Shown: positions 1-9,336 of the stretch, in pieces
Numbering within the stretch: position 1 is the stretch's first letter
Layout of the letters: each line of letters starts with the position of its first letter
Assembly (NCBI GenBank): GCA_031460455.1
Contig: JAVKTQ010000004.1
Span: 186,001 to 250,000, forward strand
Length of the DNA stretch: 64,000 nt
Reading direction: 5' to 3'
From: Sporomusaceae bacterium
GTDB taxonomy: Bacteria; Bacillota; Negativicutes; Sporomusales; UBA7701
Notes under the pieces: model-generated
The model's database searches: none
What the model was told of the DNA's origin: nothing
The model's input: only the letters and a program-made list of their open reading frames with translations
Translations under genes and position numbers: made by a program

Positions 1-213
1 GAGCCAGGGCATGGGTTTGCGGTCGGCGAGGTGGCCGATCAGGGGCTGGATGACGGAGGAGACGAGGTTGGCCGCCAGAACGAGGGTGGCCGCGGAAGCG
101 TAGCTGAGGTTGTGCTCGACGATGAGGAACGGCAGGATGGCCGGCAGGGCGCCCTGATTGACGTCGGTAAAGAAGTGGCCGGCCGACAGTAAGCCCAGGT
201 ATTTCTGTTTCAC
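1..213 (-). CDS. MFS transporter, fosmidomycin-resistance (Fsr)-like, N-terminal part
   Basis: The first 71 codons of a minus-strand gene that runs off the left edge of the window. The start is a GTG with a GGGGAGGT ribosome binding site just upstream. The N-terminus reads KYLGLLSAGHFFTDVNQGA and continues with hydrophobic helices and GHLADRKP, the loop between helices 2 and 3 that marks major facilitator transporters. The opening residues resemble the Fsr group of drug exporters by memory of the family. Substrate cannot be inferred from this fragment. Confidence 0.8.
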   Translation of the reverse strand, partial: MKQKYLGLLSAGHFFTDVNQGALPAILPFLIVEHNLSYASAATLVLAANLVSSVIQPLIGHLADRKPMPWL

Positions 214-269
214 GGTTTACCTCCCCACATAACAATGCATGACAATAAATATAAACTTGGGATTTTCTA

Positions 270-884
270 CTAGAAAGATTCCGCCAGTTGGGTTGTTGCC
301 CGCAGCGCCTGCGCCAAGATTTCCTGCGATTTGTCGGGGGACGCTTCGATACCCTCGCAGATTATCGTCCTGAAGTCGGCGATTCCCAATAGGCTGCAGA
401 CTGATCTGAGGTAGGGGACGGCGTGGTCGAAAGCCTGGGCGGGGCCGTCGGAATAGCAGCCGCCGCGGACGTGAATAAGCAGCACCGGTTTGTCGGGCAC
501 CAGGCCCCGCCACCCGGTGTCCGTGTATTCGAAGGTTTTTCCCGCAACCGCGATATTGGCGATATACGCTGACAGCAGGGGCGGGAACTGGAGATTCCAC
601 ATCGGGGCGGCAATGATTACTTTATCGGCGGCGATAAACTGGCGGGTAAAATGATCGACCCGCGCCAGCAGGCGCTCTTCTTCGCCGGTATGTTGCCCTG
701 GCGCTTTGCTCCAGGCCTCCAGGACGGCGGCGTTTATTACCGGTATTTCCGTTTTATAAAGATCGAGCTCAATAATGTTGTCCGCCGGATTGCGCTTTTG
801 GTACGCCGTGAGGAAGGCTTGCATGAGCCGCATTGTATAAGAATTTTTTCGCGGATTGGCCATGATTGCGAGAACCTGCGCCAA
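270..884 (-). CDS. azoR: FMN-dependent NADH:quinone/azo oxidoreductase (AzoR family)
   Basis: A 204-residue flavodoxin-fold enzyme of usual AzoR length. It would use NADH and FMN for two-electron reduction of quinones and azo compounds in the cytoplasm. The FMN-phosphate loop is near residues 9-17 (NPRKNSYT), the core motif APMWNLQFP lies near residue 95, and HVRGG follows near residue 142. The start appears to be TTG, with CAGGTG about seven bases upstream; the next ATG (codon 8) would cut into the first beta strand. It stands alone between the MFS gene and the Uup gene. Confidence 0.88.
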   Translation of the reverse strand: MAQVLAIMANPRKNSYTMRLMQAFLTAYQKRNPADNIIELDLYKTEIPVINAAVLEAWSKAPGQHTGEEERLLARVDHFTRQFIAADKVIIAAPMWNLQFPPLLSAYIANIAVAGKTFEYTDTGWRGLVPDKPVLLIHVRGGCYSDGPAQAFDHAVPYLRSVCSLLGIADFRTIICEGIEASPDKSQEILAQALRATTQLAESF

Positions 885-938
885 AATCTACACCTGCCTA
901 TACCTTTGTTGTCCGCGGCGTTCGTTAACACCGTCTTT

Positions 939-2846
939 TTATTTTGTTCTTGAGCTTTTACTTATTTCCTCCGCCAGTTCATTCAGATATGTCCACCGTT
1001 CCAATAATCCGTCAAGCTCGCGCTCCAGTTGCTTCTGCTCGGCCACCAGTTTTTGCAGTTGTGCGAAGTCGCTGCCGGCGGCGTCGATGCGGGCGGCAAC
1101 TTCATGTAATTTCCGTTCGGCGTCGGCGATTACTGCGTCGATTTGCTCGTATTCGCGCTGCTCGTTAAAGGTAAAACGGGTTGGCTTTTTCACCGCCTGC
1201 GGCACAGGCGGTTTCGCGTCTTTTGGCTTCCCGGCTGCCGCGGGCTCCGGCGGCGTGCGCTTATCCAGATAGTCGGAGTAGCCGCCGGGATATTGCCTGA
1301 TATCGCCGTCACGCTCGAAGGCGAATATTTTATCCGCCACCCGGTCGAGGAAATAACGGTCGTGGGATACGACGATGACCGCGCCGGGGAAATCGTCCAG
1401 ATAGTCTTCGAGAATGGTCAGGGTCTGGATATCGAGGTCGTTGGTGGGTTCGTCGAGCAGCAATATATTCGGCGCTCCCATCAATATCCTGAGCAGATAC
1501 AGGCGGCGCTTTTCCCCGCCTGACAGCTTGGCTATCGGCATCCACTGCACATTCGGCGGAAAGAGGAAGCGCTCCAGCATCTGCGAGGCGCTGACCGTGC
1601 CGCCGTCGGCGGTGGTAATAATGCTGGCTTCTTCCCGGATGTAGTCGATGACCCGCAGGCTGTCGTCCATGTCGCCGCTTTCCTGGGAGAAGCAGCCGAT
1701 CTTGACGGTCTGCCCGATCTCTACCGTGCCGCTGTCGGCAGCCAGACGCCCGGCAATGATATTCAGCAGCGTGGATTTACCGCTGCCGTTAGGTCCGACG
1801 ATGCCCACCCTGTCGTCCCGCAGAACGGTATAGCTGAAATCGCGGATCAGGGTCCGCTCGCCAAACGCTTGCTTGATATGTTCCAGGGCAATGATTTTCC
1901 GGCCCAGCCGGCTTGCGACAGCCTCTATCTCCAGCTTTTCGGCCGCAGGCGCGGCCTTTTGACTGCCGAGCTGCTGAAATCTGTCGAGCCGCGCCTTCTG
2001 TTTGGTACTCCGCGCTCGCGCGCCCCGCCTAATCCAGGCCAGTTCGTTTCTGAAGAGGTTTTGCCGCTTGCGTTCGCTGCCGGCCTGCTGTTCTTCCCGC
2101 TCGGCCTTCTTTTCGAGGAAGCTGCTATAGTTGCCGCCATAGGTATACAGCCGGCCTTTATCAATTTCGATAATCCGGGTGGCTACCCGGTCGAGAAAGT
2201 ATCTGTCATGGGTCACCATGAGCAGGGCGCCCTTGTAAGCGTGGAGATATTGCTCCAGCCAGGCGACCATTTCGTTGTCGATATGATTGGTCGGCTCGTC
2301 GAGGATGAGCAGGTCGGCGGGATTTACGAGGGCGCTGGCCAGCGCGACCCGCTTGCGCTCTCCGCCGGAAAGGGTGCCGATGATGGCCGTAAAATCGCCG
2401 ATGCCCAGCTTGGTCAGGATCGCTTTGGCGCTGCTTTCCAGTTGCCACGCATCCATGGCGTCCATTCGCTGGCTGAGAGCGATCAACTGCTTTTGCCGCT
2501 CGGCATCGCCGGGAGCAGCGCCGCTTTGCTGCAAGGCTTGCTCGTATTCCCGGATCAGCTTCATTACCGGCGAGCCGCCTGTGAAGACTTGCGCAAGGAC
2601 GGTGGATGCGGCGTCAAGCTCCGGGTTTTGCGGCAGGTACCCCACCCGCACGCCGCTGCCGAGGGTTACCGTACCGCCATCGGCCGGTTCTAGCCCGGCG
2701 ATGACTTTTAAAAAAGTCGATTTACCGGCGCCGTTGACGCCGATGAGACCGATTTTGTCGCCCTCGTCGACCCCAAGGGAGACATCGGCGAACAAGACTC
2801 TCTCACCATAGTTTTTCGCCAGGTTTTCGATCGAAAGTACATTCAT
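939..2846 (-). CDS. uup: ABC-F family ATPase, Uup type
   Basis: A 635-residue protein with two ATP-binding cassettes in one chain and no membrane segment, the ABC-F plan. Walker A motifs are GVNGAGKST (about residue 36) and GPNGSGKST (about 350). Signatures are LSGGERKR and LSGGEKRR, and Walker B motifs end in DEPTNHID and DEPTNDLD. The last roughly 90 residues are charged and heptad-like, matching the Uup C-terminal coiled coil that binds branched DNA or ribosomes in characterised members. Uup is favoured over EttA or antibiotic-resistance ABC-F proteins because of that tail. The DEAD helicase gene ends 11 bases upstream, so the two may be cotranscribed. Confidence 0.88.
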   Translation of the reverse strand: MNVLSIENLAKNYGERVLFADVSLGVDEGDKIGLIGVNGAGKSTFLKVIAGLEPADGGTVTLGSGVRVGYLPQNPELDAASTVLAQVFTGGSPVMKLIREYEQALQQSGAAPGDAERQKQLIALSQRMDAMDAWQLESSAKAILTKLGIGDFTAIIGTLSGGERKRVALASALVNPADLLILDEPTNHIDNEMVAWLEQYLHAYKGALLMVTHDRYFLDRVATRIIEIDKGRLYTYGGNYSSFLEKKAEREEQQAGSERKRQNLFRNELAWIRRGARARSTKQKARLDRFQQLGSQKAAPAAEKLEIEAVASRLGRKIIALEHIKQAFGERTLIRDFSYTVLRDDRVGIVGPNGSGKSTLLNIIAGRLAADSGTVEIGQTVKIGCFSQESGDMDDSLRVIDYIREEASIITTADGGTVSASQMLERFLFPPNVQWMPIAKLSGGEKRRLYLLRILMGAPNILLLDEPTNDLDIQTLTILEDYLDDFPGAVIVVSHDRYFLDRVADKIFAFERDGDIRQYPGGYSDYLDKRTPPEPAAAGKPKDAKPPVPQAVKKPTRFTFNEQREYEQIDAVIADAERKLHEVAARIDAAGSDFAQLQKLVAEQKQLERELDGLLERWTYLNELAEEISKSSRTK

Positions 2847-2857
2847 GCCGTAATCCC

Positions 2858-4036
2858 TTACTTTGTTGCCGGGCGCATCGCAGGTTTCACCGGCGGGTTG
2901 CTGTCGACAAGCTTGCCGCGGTGCAGCTCTTTGGCCGCCGGCTTGATTTTCAGGGCCTTCGCGATCTTCGCGAGCAGCTCCGTTTCTTTACGGGTAACGA
3001 GCGATATCGCCGTGCCGCTCTGGCCGGCCCGACCCGTCCGCCCCGCCCGGTGCAGGTAGATTTGCGGGTCTTCCGCCAGCTCTAGGTTGAAGATATACGC
3101 CACTCCCGGTATATCCAGGCCCCGTGCCGCCAGGTCGGAAGCGACCAGGAGCCGCGCCTTGCCGCTGCGGAAATCCTCCAGCGCTTTCCGGCGATCGGCT
3201 TTGACGGCCGCGCCGTATATGCCGGCCGCCGCCAGGCCGTGATAGTTAAGCTTCATGACCGTTGTTTCGATCGCCTCGCTCTGATTGATGAACACAAGCG
3301 CCTGTTCGACATTCAGGTGGGCTGCCAGTTTGCGCAGCACTTCGATTTTTTCCCGCTGCTCGCACACAAAATACAGGTGGGAGATGCCTTCGGGGATAGC
3401 GGTTTGCCCCTTGACGGCAATCACTTCCGGGTCGCGCGTGAGTTCCCTGGCGCGCGCCAGCGCGGCCGGGGGCAGGGTCGCCGAGAAAAACAGCATTTGC
3501 CTGTCGCGCATGGTGGTTTTGACCACCGCTTTGACGGTGGCCCAGTTCGTATCGTCCAGCATTCTGTCCGCTTCATCGATGATAATCGTCCTGACTGTCT
3601 GGGTATTTATCTTGCGCTTCTGGATGAGTTCGAGGATCCGGCCGCCCGAACCGATAATAATATGCGGTTTTCCCTTCAGCATGTCGATTTGCCGCGTTAT
3701 GTTTACCTGGCCGATGATCGGGACGGCCGTTACCGGCAAGGCCGCGTTGTGGGCGAGCGCTTCGCTCTGGTGATATATCTGCATCGCCAGTTCATGGGTC
3801 GGAGCGAGGATGAGCGCCTGGGTCTCTTTTTTGGCGGCTTCGATCTTCTGGAAGAGCGGCAGCAGATAGGCCAGCGTCTTGCCTGTGCCGGTCGCCGATT
3901 GCCCGATAACGTCTTTGCCGAAGAGAGCCGGCGGGATTACTTCGGTCTGTATGCCGGTCGGCCGGGTTATGCCCGCCTTGCCAAGGCCCCTGGCGAGCGG
4001 CTCGTTTATGCCGATGCCCGCAAATGAATCATCCAT
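2858..4036 (-). CDS. DEAD-box ATP-dependent RNA helicase
   Basis: A 392-residue helicase core with little extension. The Q-motif region is GITRPTGIQ, motif I is ATGTGKT, motif II is DEAD (IIDEADRML), motif III is SAT (FFSATLP), and motif VI is HRAGRTGRAGQ. It lacks a dedicated RNA-binding C-terminal domain such as DbpA carries, so it is a minimal DEAD protein, probably acting in ribosome assembly or RNA turnover. It lies directly upstream of uup on the same strand. Assignment to CshA, CshB or another subgroup is not attempted. Confidence 0.92.
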   Translation of the reverse strand: MDDSFAGIGINEPLARGLGKAGITRPTGIQTEVIPPALFGKDVIGQSATGTGKTLAYLLPLFQKIEAAKKETQALILAPTHELAMQIYHQSEALAHNAALPVTAVPIIGQVNITRQIDMLKGKPHIIIGSGGRILELIQKRKINTQTVRTIIIDEADRMLDDTNWATVKAVVKTTMRDRQMLFFSATLPPAALARARELTRDPEVIAVKGQTAIPEGISHLYFVCEQREKIEVLRKLAAHLNVEQALVFINQSEAIETTVMKLNYHGLAAAGIYGAAVKADRRKALEDFRSGKARLLVASDLAARGLDIPGVAYIFNLELAEDPQIYLHRAGRTGRAGQSGTAISLVTRKETELLAKIAKALKIKPAAKELHRGKLVDSNPPVKPAMRPATK

Positions 4037-4066
4037 GTTTTTTCACTCCAATACAGCTTTCGTTAG

Positions 4067-4618
4067 CTAAAAATCCCTGACGGCAATTCTCAGTTTTTCG
4101 GTCAGATGTCTGAAGCTTGCCGCCTTCGTCGCTTCGTGGGCCGCCAGCGCAATCATGGCGCAGGCGCGGGCATCATGCAGGGCGTTGTGGTGCTCGAACA
4201 ATATCTCAAGACGATTGGCGAGCGTCGGGAGTTTATAATTCTCGACATCGGCCCACACCCGTCTGGCGATGTCCACCGTGCACGCGTATTGAAAGCGGGG
4301 ATGCGGCAGCCCGTATTCGTCCAGCATGCTGCGGAGCACGCCGATATCAAAAGGCGCGTTATGGGCGATGACTGTTTTATTCTCCAGGTGTGGCCGTATC
4401 TTGGGCCACAATTCCGCAAATGTCAGTTTATCGGCCACATCTTGGGCCGTTATTCCGTGGATCCTGGTATTCCAATAATCGAATTGGAGTACCGGCGGGC
4501 GAATCAGCGAATACGCCGCATTTACGATCCGCCCGTTTTCCACTGTAACCGCCGCCAGGCTGCAGGCGCTGGCTCTGCTGCGGTTGGCGGTTTCGAAATC
4601 GATTGCTACATAGTTCAT
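4067..4618 (-). CDS. 3'-5' exonuclease, DnaQ-like (DEDDh)
   Basis: A DEDDh-family exonuclease domain of about 183 residues. The chain opens MNYVAIDFETAN, where D and E of DFE are metal ligands. Later motifs include the second acidic stretch near NAPFDIGVL and HNALHDARACA, which supplies the histidine and final aspartate. Members trim DNA or RNA 3' ends as free-standing epsilon-like proteins. An in-frame ATG 14 codons upstream (4660) exists, but the family normally starts at the Met used here, and neither site has a strong ribosome binding site, so the start is uncertain. Confidence 0.85.
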   Translation of the reverse strand: MNYVAIDFETANRSRASACSLAAVTVENGRIVNAAYSLIRPPVLQFDYWNTRIHGITAQDVADKLTFAELWPKIRPHLENKTVIAHNAPFDIGVLRSMLDEYGLPHPRFQYACTVDIARRVWADVENYKLPTLANRLEILFEHHNALHDARACAMIALAAHEATKAASFRHLTEKLRIAVRDF

Positions 4619-4693
4619 CCGCCGTGATTTTCCCTTCGGTAGTATGTAGTATCCGCCCATTGCCTGACAGCTATTGACGGTATTAACTCTTTT

Positions 4694-5599
4694 TCACATG
4701 CTGTTTTTGCTCAGATATGTTTCGATATTCTGCAATACCTTTTCGCTCAGGCGGTCGAAGGCCTGCCGGGTGCGACCGGACGATACGTTCATACAGTTTA
4801 CGTGCGGGCTGGCGAGCAGCTTGCCGGTAGCGTCGCCGAGAGCGGCGGCGGTGTCGCAGAAGAATTCGTTGTCGCCGTGTTCGAGCCATTTGGCAAGGGC
4901 GGGAAGCTCGTGCGACGGCCCGATGGAGGTATTGAACATGATTTTGTGGTTGCCGAGCCAGGCGAACTGTTCGTCGCCGAAGAGAATAACGTTTTTATTC
5001 AAGCAGGTGCAGACGACATCGACGGTACCCAGCAGTTCTTTCAAGGGCAGGTATTTGATGCCTTTGCTTTCCTGCTCCGGTTTGCGGGTGCGGCTGAAGT
5101 AGTGCAGGTCGGCGCCCATGGCCTGAAGCCCTTCGGCAAGCATCTGCCCGGAGGTGCCCAGACCGACTATGCCGACTTTCAGGCCGGTAAGCTCGACCGG
5201 CTGCTCTTGCCACTGTTTGTCGCCGAAGCCGTGGAGATAGCGGATGAGCTCGCTGAGGACGTATTCGACAACACCCTGGTCGCCATAATCGCGGATGCCG
5301 TATACGGCGATGTTTTTTGCCCGGGCGGCGCGAATATCCACATTGGCGCTTTCTTCGGAATAGAGGCTGCAGCACATGCCGATGTAGCGGATGCTGGGGC
5401 AGGCGTCAAGCACGGGTTTTTCGATGCGGCTTGTGTAGCTGAGCAGCACGGCGTCGGCATCGCCGATGCGGCGGATTATGTCCGCGTCGTCTTTGGGAAG
5501 GTCGGGAAACAGCACTACTTTTTGGGCATACTCATGGAGCTTTTGCTCGGCCGACGGAATGAGGCCGACCGGCTCGATGGCGACTAGTTTTTTGAACAT
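4694..5599 (-). CDS. D-isomer-specific 2-hydroxyacid dehydrogenase family protein
   Basis: A 301-residue NAD(P)-binding protein of the D-2-hydroxyacid dehydrogenase fold. The Rossmann glycine motif is VGIVGLGTSGQ near residue 157, followed by basic SRTRKP, which could favour NADP. The family catalytic Arg/Glu/His set is not obvious: the C-terminal region reads SPHVNCMN where a catalytic His is usual. It may therefore act on an atypical substrate. It lies 12 bases downstream of the aspartate dehydrogenase-like gene and is probably cotranscribed with it. The substrate is not known. Confidence 0.78.
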   Translation of the reverse strand: MFKKLVAIEPVGLIPSAEQKLHEYAQKVVLFPDLPKDDADIIRRIGDADAVLLSYTSRIEKPVLDACPSIRYIGMCCSLYSEESANVDIRAARAKNIAVYGIRDYGDQGVVEYVLSELIRYLHGFGDKQWQEQPVELTGLKVGIVGLGTSGQMLAEGLQAMGADLHYFSRTRKPEQESKGIKYLPLKELLGTVDVVCTCLNKNVILFGDEQFAWLGNHKIMFNTSIGPSHELPALAKWLEHGDNEFFCDTAAALGDATGKLLASPHVNCMNVSSGRTRQAFDRLSEKVLQNIETYLSKNSM

Positions 5600-5611
5600 G
5601 CGGGATGCCTC

Positions 5612-6397
5612 CTAAAAGACAATCGGCGACACGGCGTTTTGCAGAACTCGGACAACGCTCCACGCCGCAATCGCACTGGTGCGGGAATAGATGTTGAGTT
5701 CGGCGCATACTTCCTCGCCTTGTATTTCGATCTTGTATTTATCGCCCTTGAAGCCCGGCACGGCACAGATATTCATGGTGGTCTTTTCCGGACCGGCGCT
5801 GGCAAGGGCGGTGGCGATCGCCACATTTACCTTGGTGGGCAAAAGGGCGATGGCCTCTTTGGTCGTGCCGCTGAATACCGGCTGCGGGGCGGCGATGTCC
5901 ATGAGGCCGTCGGTGAAGAGCGGCGTATTCCGGAGCGAAGCCGGCGCTTTCTGCGCACCGATGGAGGCGGTAATCGGGCTCATGAGGGCGGCGGTACGCA
6001 GGACGTCGAAGCCGCCTACGGCGCCGCTGGCGATGTAAACGCGGCGGCTGTTGGCGGCGGCGGTATTTCTTATGCGTTCGTAAAAATCGCGGTCGGCGAA
6101 GGCGCCGATCGAGAGAACGACTAAGTTCGAGCCGCCTTTCAAGATTTTTTCGCCATATTCCTGTACGGCTTTTACCGATGCCGCTTCAGCCGTAAAGTCC
6201 GCCTTAAGGGCGACAAGTTCGTCAATATCCGCGCAGGCTTTGCAGCCGTGGCGGCCGGAAAACTCCTTGGCGCGGTCATAGTCTCTTCCCAGAACGGCGA
6301 CGAGCTCATATTCCGGCAGGAAGCCGGCGTTCAGGGCGTTGGCGACGATTTCATTGAGATAACCGCAGCCGATAAGGGCTAATTTGTATTTTTTCAT
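5612..6397 (-). CDS. Aspartate dehydrogenase-like oxidoreductase (NadX / DUF108 family)
   Basis: A 261-residue two-domain protein. The N-terminus KLALIGCGYLN is a Rossmann nucleotide-binding loop, and the C-terminal half resembles the DUF108 domain of L-aspartate dehydrogenases (motifs near PTKVNVAIATALAS and an ASGAVGG active-site loop near residue 122). Characterised members oxidise or form L-aspartate, in some species feeding NAD synthesis. No nadA or nadB is adjacent; the partner is a 2-hydroxyacid dehydrogenase-like gene. The family call is fairly secure and the substrate is inferred. Confidence 0.75.
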   Translation of the reverse strand: MKKYKLALIGCGYLNEIVANALNAGFLPEYELVAVLGRDYDRAKEFSGRHGCKACADIDELVALKADFTAEAASVKAVQEYGEKILKGGSNLVVLSIGAFADRDFYERIRNTAAANSRRVYIASGAVGGFDVLRTAALMSPITASIGAQKAPASLRNTPLFTDGLMDIAAPQPVFSGTTKEAIALLPTKVNVAIATALASAGPEKTTMNICAVPGFKGDKYKIEIQGEEVCAELNIYSRTSAIAAWSVVRVLQNAVSPIVF

Positions 6398-6469
6398 GGG
6401 ATACCTCGTTTCATGATAATGCGGAGGGCGTCGAGAGCCAAAATAGATAATTCCTTTTCAAACGGCAAA

Positions 6470-6501
6470 CTCCTGCCGAATTGATGCGCATTCGGCAGGA
6501 G
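6470..6501 (-). terminator. Rho-independent terminator of the codBA operon
   Basis: A perfect 12-bp stem (CTCCTGCCGAAT with its complement) with an 8-base loop lies about 30 bases past the codA stop. On the minus strand it is followed by a T-rich but imperfect tract (TTTGCCGTTT). It separates codA from the downstream dehydrogenase pair. Confidence 0.75.
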
Positions 6502-6532
6502 CCGGTCCGGGACGGTATTTACCTGTGCAGGG

Positions 6533-7807
6533 TCATTTGGCGTAATCGACAAGTATTTTTTGTCCGCCGAGCCGGATTGTCGTTTCGCTCGGCTTGGTTT
6601 CGGCGAGCAGGCGGCCCCGGCGGATGGAGAAGCGGACGGGGGTTTGGCGGCGGATGGCGTCGTAGCCGTCCGTCGCCGGCAATACAATTAGGTTGGCGGG
6701 TTTGCCTTCCGCCAGTCCGTAGGCCGGCAGGATGTTCAGCGCCCTGGCGCCGTTGGCGGTGATGAGGTCGATGGCGGCGAGGATCTGTTCATACCCCATG
6801 ACCTGACAGACATGCAGGCCCATGTGGAGGACCTGGAGGAGACTGCCCGTTCCCAGCGGGTACCAGGGATCGAAGATGTCGTCGTGCCCGAAGCAGACGT
6901 TAATGCCATTCTCCAGCAGTTCCTTGACCCTGGTGATGCCCCGCCGCTTGGGATATGTGTCGAAGCGCCCCTGCAGGTGGGTGTTGACCAGGGGGTTGGC
7001 GACGAAGTTGATGCCGGATAGCTTCAGGAGGCGGAAGAGTTTCGAGGCGTAGGCGTTGTTGTAGGAATGCATGGCGGTCGTATGGCTGACGGTGACCTGC
7101 GGGCCCATGCCGCGGCGCCAGGCTTCCGCGGCCACGACTTCTACGAACCGCGACTGCTCGTCGTCGGTTTCGTCGCAGTGAATGTCGATAAGCTTGCCGT
7201 ACTTTTCCGCTAGGTCGAACGTGACCTTAACGGATTCTACACCGTATTCGCGCGTGAACTCGAAATGGGGGATGCCGCCGACGACATCGGCGCCCATCTG
7301 CAGCGCTTCTTCCAGCAGTTCGCGCCCGCCGGCGTAGGAGAAGATGCCTTCCTGGGGAAAGGCGACGATTTGCAGGTCGACATAGGGAGCAATTTCGGCC
7401 TTGACTTGGAGCATGGCTTTGAGGGCGGTCAGCTGGGGGTCGGTGACGTCGACATGGGTGCGGACGTGCTGAATGCCCTGGGCTATCTGCCATTGAAGGG
7501 CTTTGAGCGCTCTTTGCCTGACGTCGTCCACCGACAGCGTCTGTTTGCGTTCGGCCCAGCGCTCGATGCCTTCGAACAGGGTGCCGCTTATATTCCACGC
7601 GGGCTCGCCGGCGGTGAGCGTTGTGTCGAGGTGAACGTGGGGCTCGACAAAGGGCGGCAAGGCCAGCCCGCCTTCGGCGTCGATGTCATCGTCCGCGACA
7701 GCGGGAAGTTTACGCTCCTGCCGGGTTATGCCGACTATCATTCCGGCGTCGACGGCAATTTCCCACAAGCCCTCATTGTTCCCTAGGCGGGCGTTGCATA
7801 TTTTCAT
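6533..7807 (-). CDS. codA: Cytosine deaminase
   Basis: A 424-residue amidohydrolase of CodA length, converting cytosine to uracil and ammonia. Metal and substrate motifs follow CodA order: EPHVHLDTT (HxH) near residue 55, [32 protein letters not shown] and [11 protein letters not shown]. It begins four bases after the codB stop, so permease and deaminase form one unit. With the PyrR-type leader upstream of codB, the operon would supply uracil from external cytosine when pyrimidine pools fall. Confidence 0.93.
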   Translation of the reverse strand: MKICNARLGNNEGLWEIAVDAGMIVGITRQERKLPAVADDDIDAEGGLALPPFVEPHVHLDTTLTAGEPAWNISGTLFEGIERWAERKQTLSVDDVRQRALKALQWQIAQGIQHVRTHVDVTDPQLTALKAMLQVKAEIAPYVDLQIVAFPQEGIFSYAGGRELLEEALQMGADVVGGIPHFEFTREYGVESVKVTFDLAEKYGKLIDIHCDETDDEQSRFVEVVAAEAWRRGMGPQVTVSHTTAMHSYNNAYASKLFRLLKLSGINFVANPLVNTHLQGRFDTYPKRRGITRVKELLENGINVCFGHDDIFDPWYPLGTGSLLQVLHMGLHVCQVMGYEQILAAIDLITANGARALNILPAYGLAEGKPANLIVLPATDGYDAIRRQTPVRFSIRRGRLLAETKPSETTIRLGGQKILVDYAK

Positions 7808-7811
7808 CGTT

Positions 7812-9086
7812 TTACTCTTCCCTACGGGGTTGCGCGTCTTTGGCGCCGTTTTCCGCGGCTGCCAGCAAGGGCGACATCACCGCATATGCTGCCGCAGAGC
7901 CGATGATCGCGTTGAGGGGGGGAATTCCGGGGGCGAATTTCGCTAATGCCACCCCGATGCACCAGGCGGCCATCGCGCACCAGTTAACCGCCTTCAGGTC
8001 CGCGGCTCCGATAGGCGGATAGACCCCGCGCCTGACTAATAAATAGTCGGCGATGATGATACCGCCGATCGGCGGCAGGGTTGAGCCCAGGAATGTCAGG
8101 AAGCCGACGAAGTTGTTGTACAGCCAGAGGGCGGCTAGCGTCCCGACTATGCCGTTGACGAGGACGAGTTTGCTTTTGGGGATGCCTGTTATGTTGGAAA
8201 ACCCCAGACCGGAAGCGTAGAGGGCGTTATCGTTCGTTGTCCAGATGTTGAGCCCCAGGATGATGATTGCCGGGATTATGAGGCCCTGCAGGAACATCAC
8301 TTCGGAGATGTCCGCCTGGCCGGTGGCGGCAGCGCCGATGGCGCCGAAGCCGAACATGAGGGAGTTGCCGAGAAAGAAGGCCATCACCGTTGTTGACACG
8401 CCGATGCTTTTCGTTTTCGCGAAGCGGGTGAAATCGGGCGCGAGCGTGCCGCCGCTGATGAAGGAACCGACACAGATGGTAAGGGCGGTCGCGAAGGTTA
8501 GCGTCTGTTTCGGCTCGAACTTCATCAAGCCTTGGAGGCCGCCGATCGTATCAAGCGCGCTGGAAGCCGAGTAGGTTCCCAGTATCGCGATCGCCGGCAC
8601 TGCGATCATGCTGAGGACGGTCAGGGCTTTGATGCCCCAGTATGCTGTGGAGGTCATAAGGGCGCCGCCGATGACGATCAGCAGATACAAGTTTATGCCG
8701 GTGACTTTTTGCACAGGCAAAGCGAACATGGCTACCCCGACCCCGAACCAGCCGACCTGGGTGACGGCAAGCATAAATGAGGCTAGTCGCGATCCCTTAT
8801 GCCCGAATGAGTATCTTGCCAGCAGGTGGGTCGATAACCCCGTTTCGGCGGCGATATAGGCAAGCGTCCCGGTGTATGCGCCCAGGATTAAGTTGCCGCC
8901 GAGCACAGCCAGGGCGAATTCCCCCGCCGTCAGGCCTGTGCCCAGCGTGCCGCCGGCCCACATGCTGGCGCTGAAGAAGGTGAATCCCATCATTACGACA
9001 AACATTGACCAAAAGCCGCGCCTTGCTGTTTGCGGCACCGCGGATAACGAATAATCACGGTCGACAACTCTCTCGGTTTCCCTCAT
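7812..9086 (-). CDS. codB: Cytosine permease (NCS1 family)
   Basis: About 424 residues with roughly twelve hydrophobic segments and the NCS1 signature region near [14 protein letters not shown]. It would import cytosine with H+ or Na+. The start is the ATG opening [11 protein letters not shown], eight bases after GGGAGGTAA; a longer frame exists upstream but overlaps the leader structure and is unlikely to be translated. First gene of the codBA operon, controlled by the attenuator at about 9128-9245. Confidence 0.9.
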   Translation of the reverse strand: MRETERVVDRDYSLSAVPQTARRGFWSMFVVMMGFTFFSASMWAGGTLGTGLTAGEFALAVLGGNLILGAYTGTLAYIAAETGLSTHLLARYSFGHKGSRLASFMLAVTQVGWFGVGVAMFALPVQKVTGINLYLLIVIGGALMTSTAYWGIKALTVLSMIAVPAIAILGTYSASSALDTIGGLQGLMKFEPKQTLTFATALTICVGSFISGGTLAPDFTRFAKTKSIGVSTTVMAFFLGNSLMFGFGAIGAAATGQADISEVMFLQGLIIPAIIILGLNIWTTNDNALYASGLGFSNITGIPKSKLVLVNGIVGTLAALWLYNNFVGFLTFLGSTLPPIGGIIIADYLLVRRGVYPPIGAADLKAVNWCAMAAWCIGVALAKFAPGIPPLNAIIGSAAAYAVMSPLLAAAENGAKDAQPRREE

Positions 9087-9127
9087 AATTTTACCTCCCT
9101 GTTCTTCGTTGCCTCGCAGACATGATA

Positions 9128-9245
9128 AAGGCTCTCTGCCATACTCTGACAGAGAGCCTTGTGCATGAGCTAGAAGCAACACTGCTAACCCGCTTAATTT
9201 GGCCACCTTGTCAGCCTCTCTGGACTGCCTTTAAAGGTTACTGTT
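9128..9245 (-). promoter_or_regulatory. PyrR-type RNA attenuator in the codB leader
   Basis: On the minus strand the leader contains AGTCCAGAGAGGCTGACAAG (about 9206-9227), matching the conserved PyrR-binding loop of Firmicute pyr operons as recalled (TCCAGAGAGGCT core). Downstream is a perfect 11-bp hairpin, AAGGCTCTCTG with its complement (9128-9160), acting as terminator. Its AGGCTCTC arm can pair with GAGAGGCT of the binding loop, giving mutually exclusive folds. Its U tract is weak (TTTATCATG). PyrR bound to UMP would favour termination. Confidence 0.85.
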
Positions 9246-9256
9246 ATGTTATTTTT

Positions 9257-9285
9257 ATTTTGACACTTCCTGGGAATATTGTCAA
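9257..9285 (-). promoter_or_regulatory. Probable sigma-A promoter of codBA
   Basis: On the minus strand TTGACA (9280-9285) is followed after exactly 17 bases by CAAAAT (9257-9262). It sits just upstream of the PyrR-type leader, as required for an attenuation-controlled transcript. Confidence 0.65.
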
Positions 9286-9336
9286 TATGATTAGTGCTCG
9301 ACTATAGCTGCGAATCCGAAGCATGCATAACCCCTG

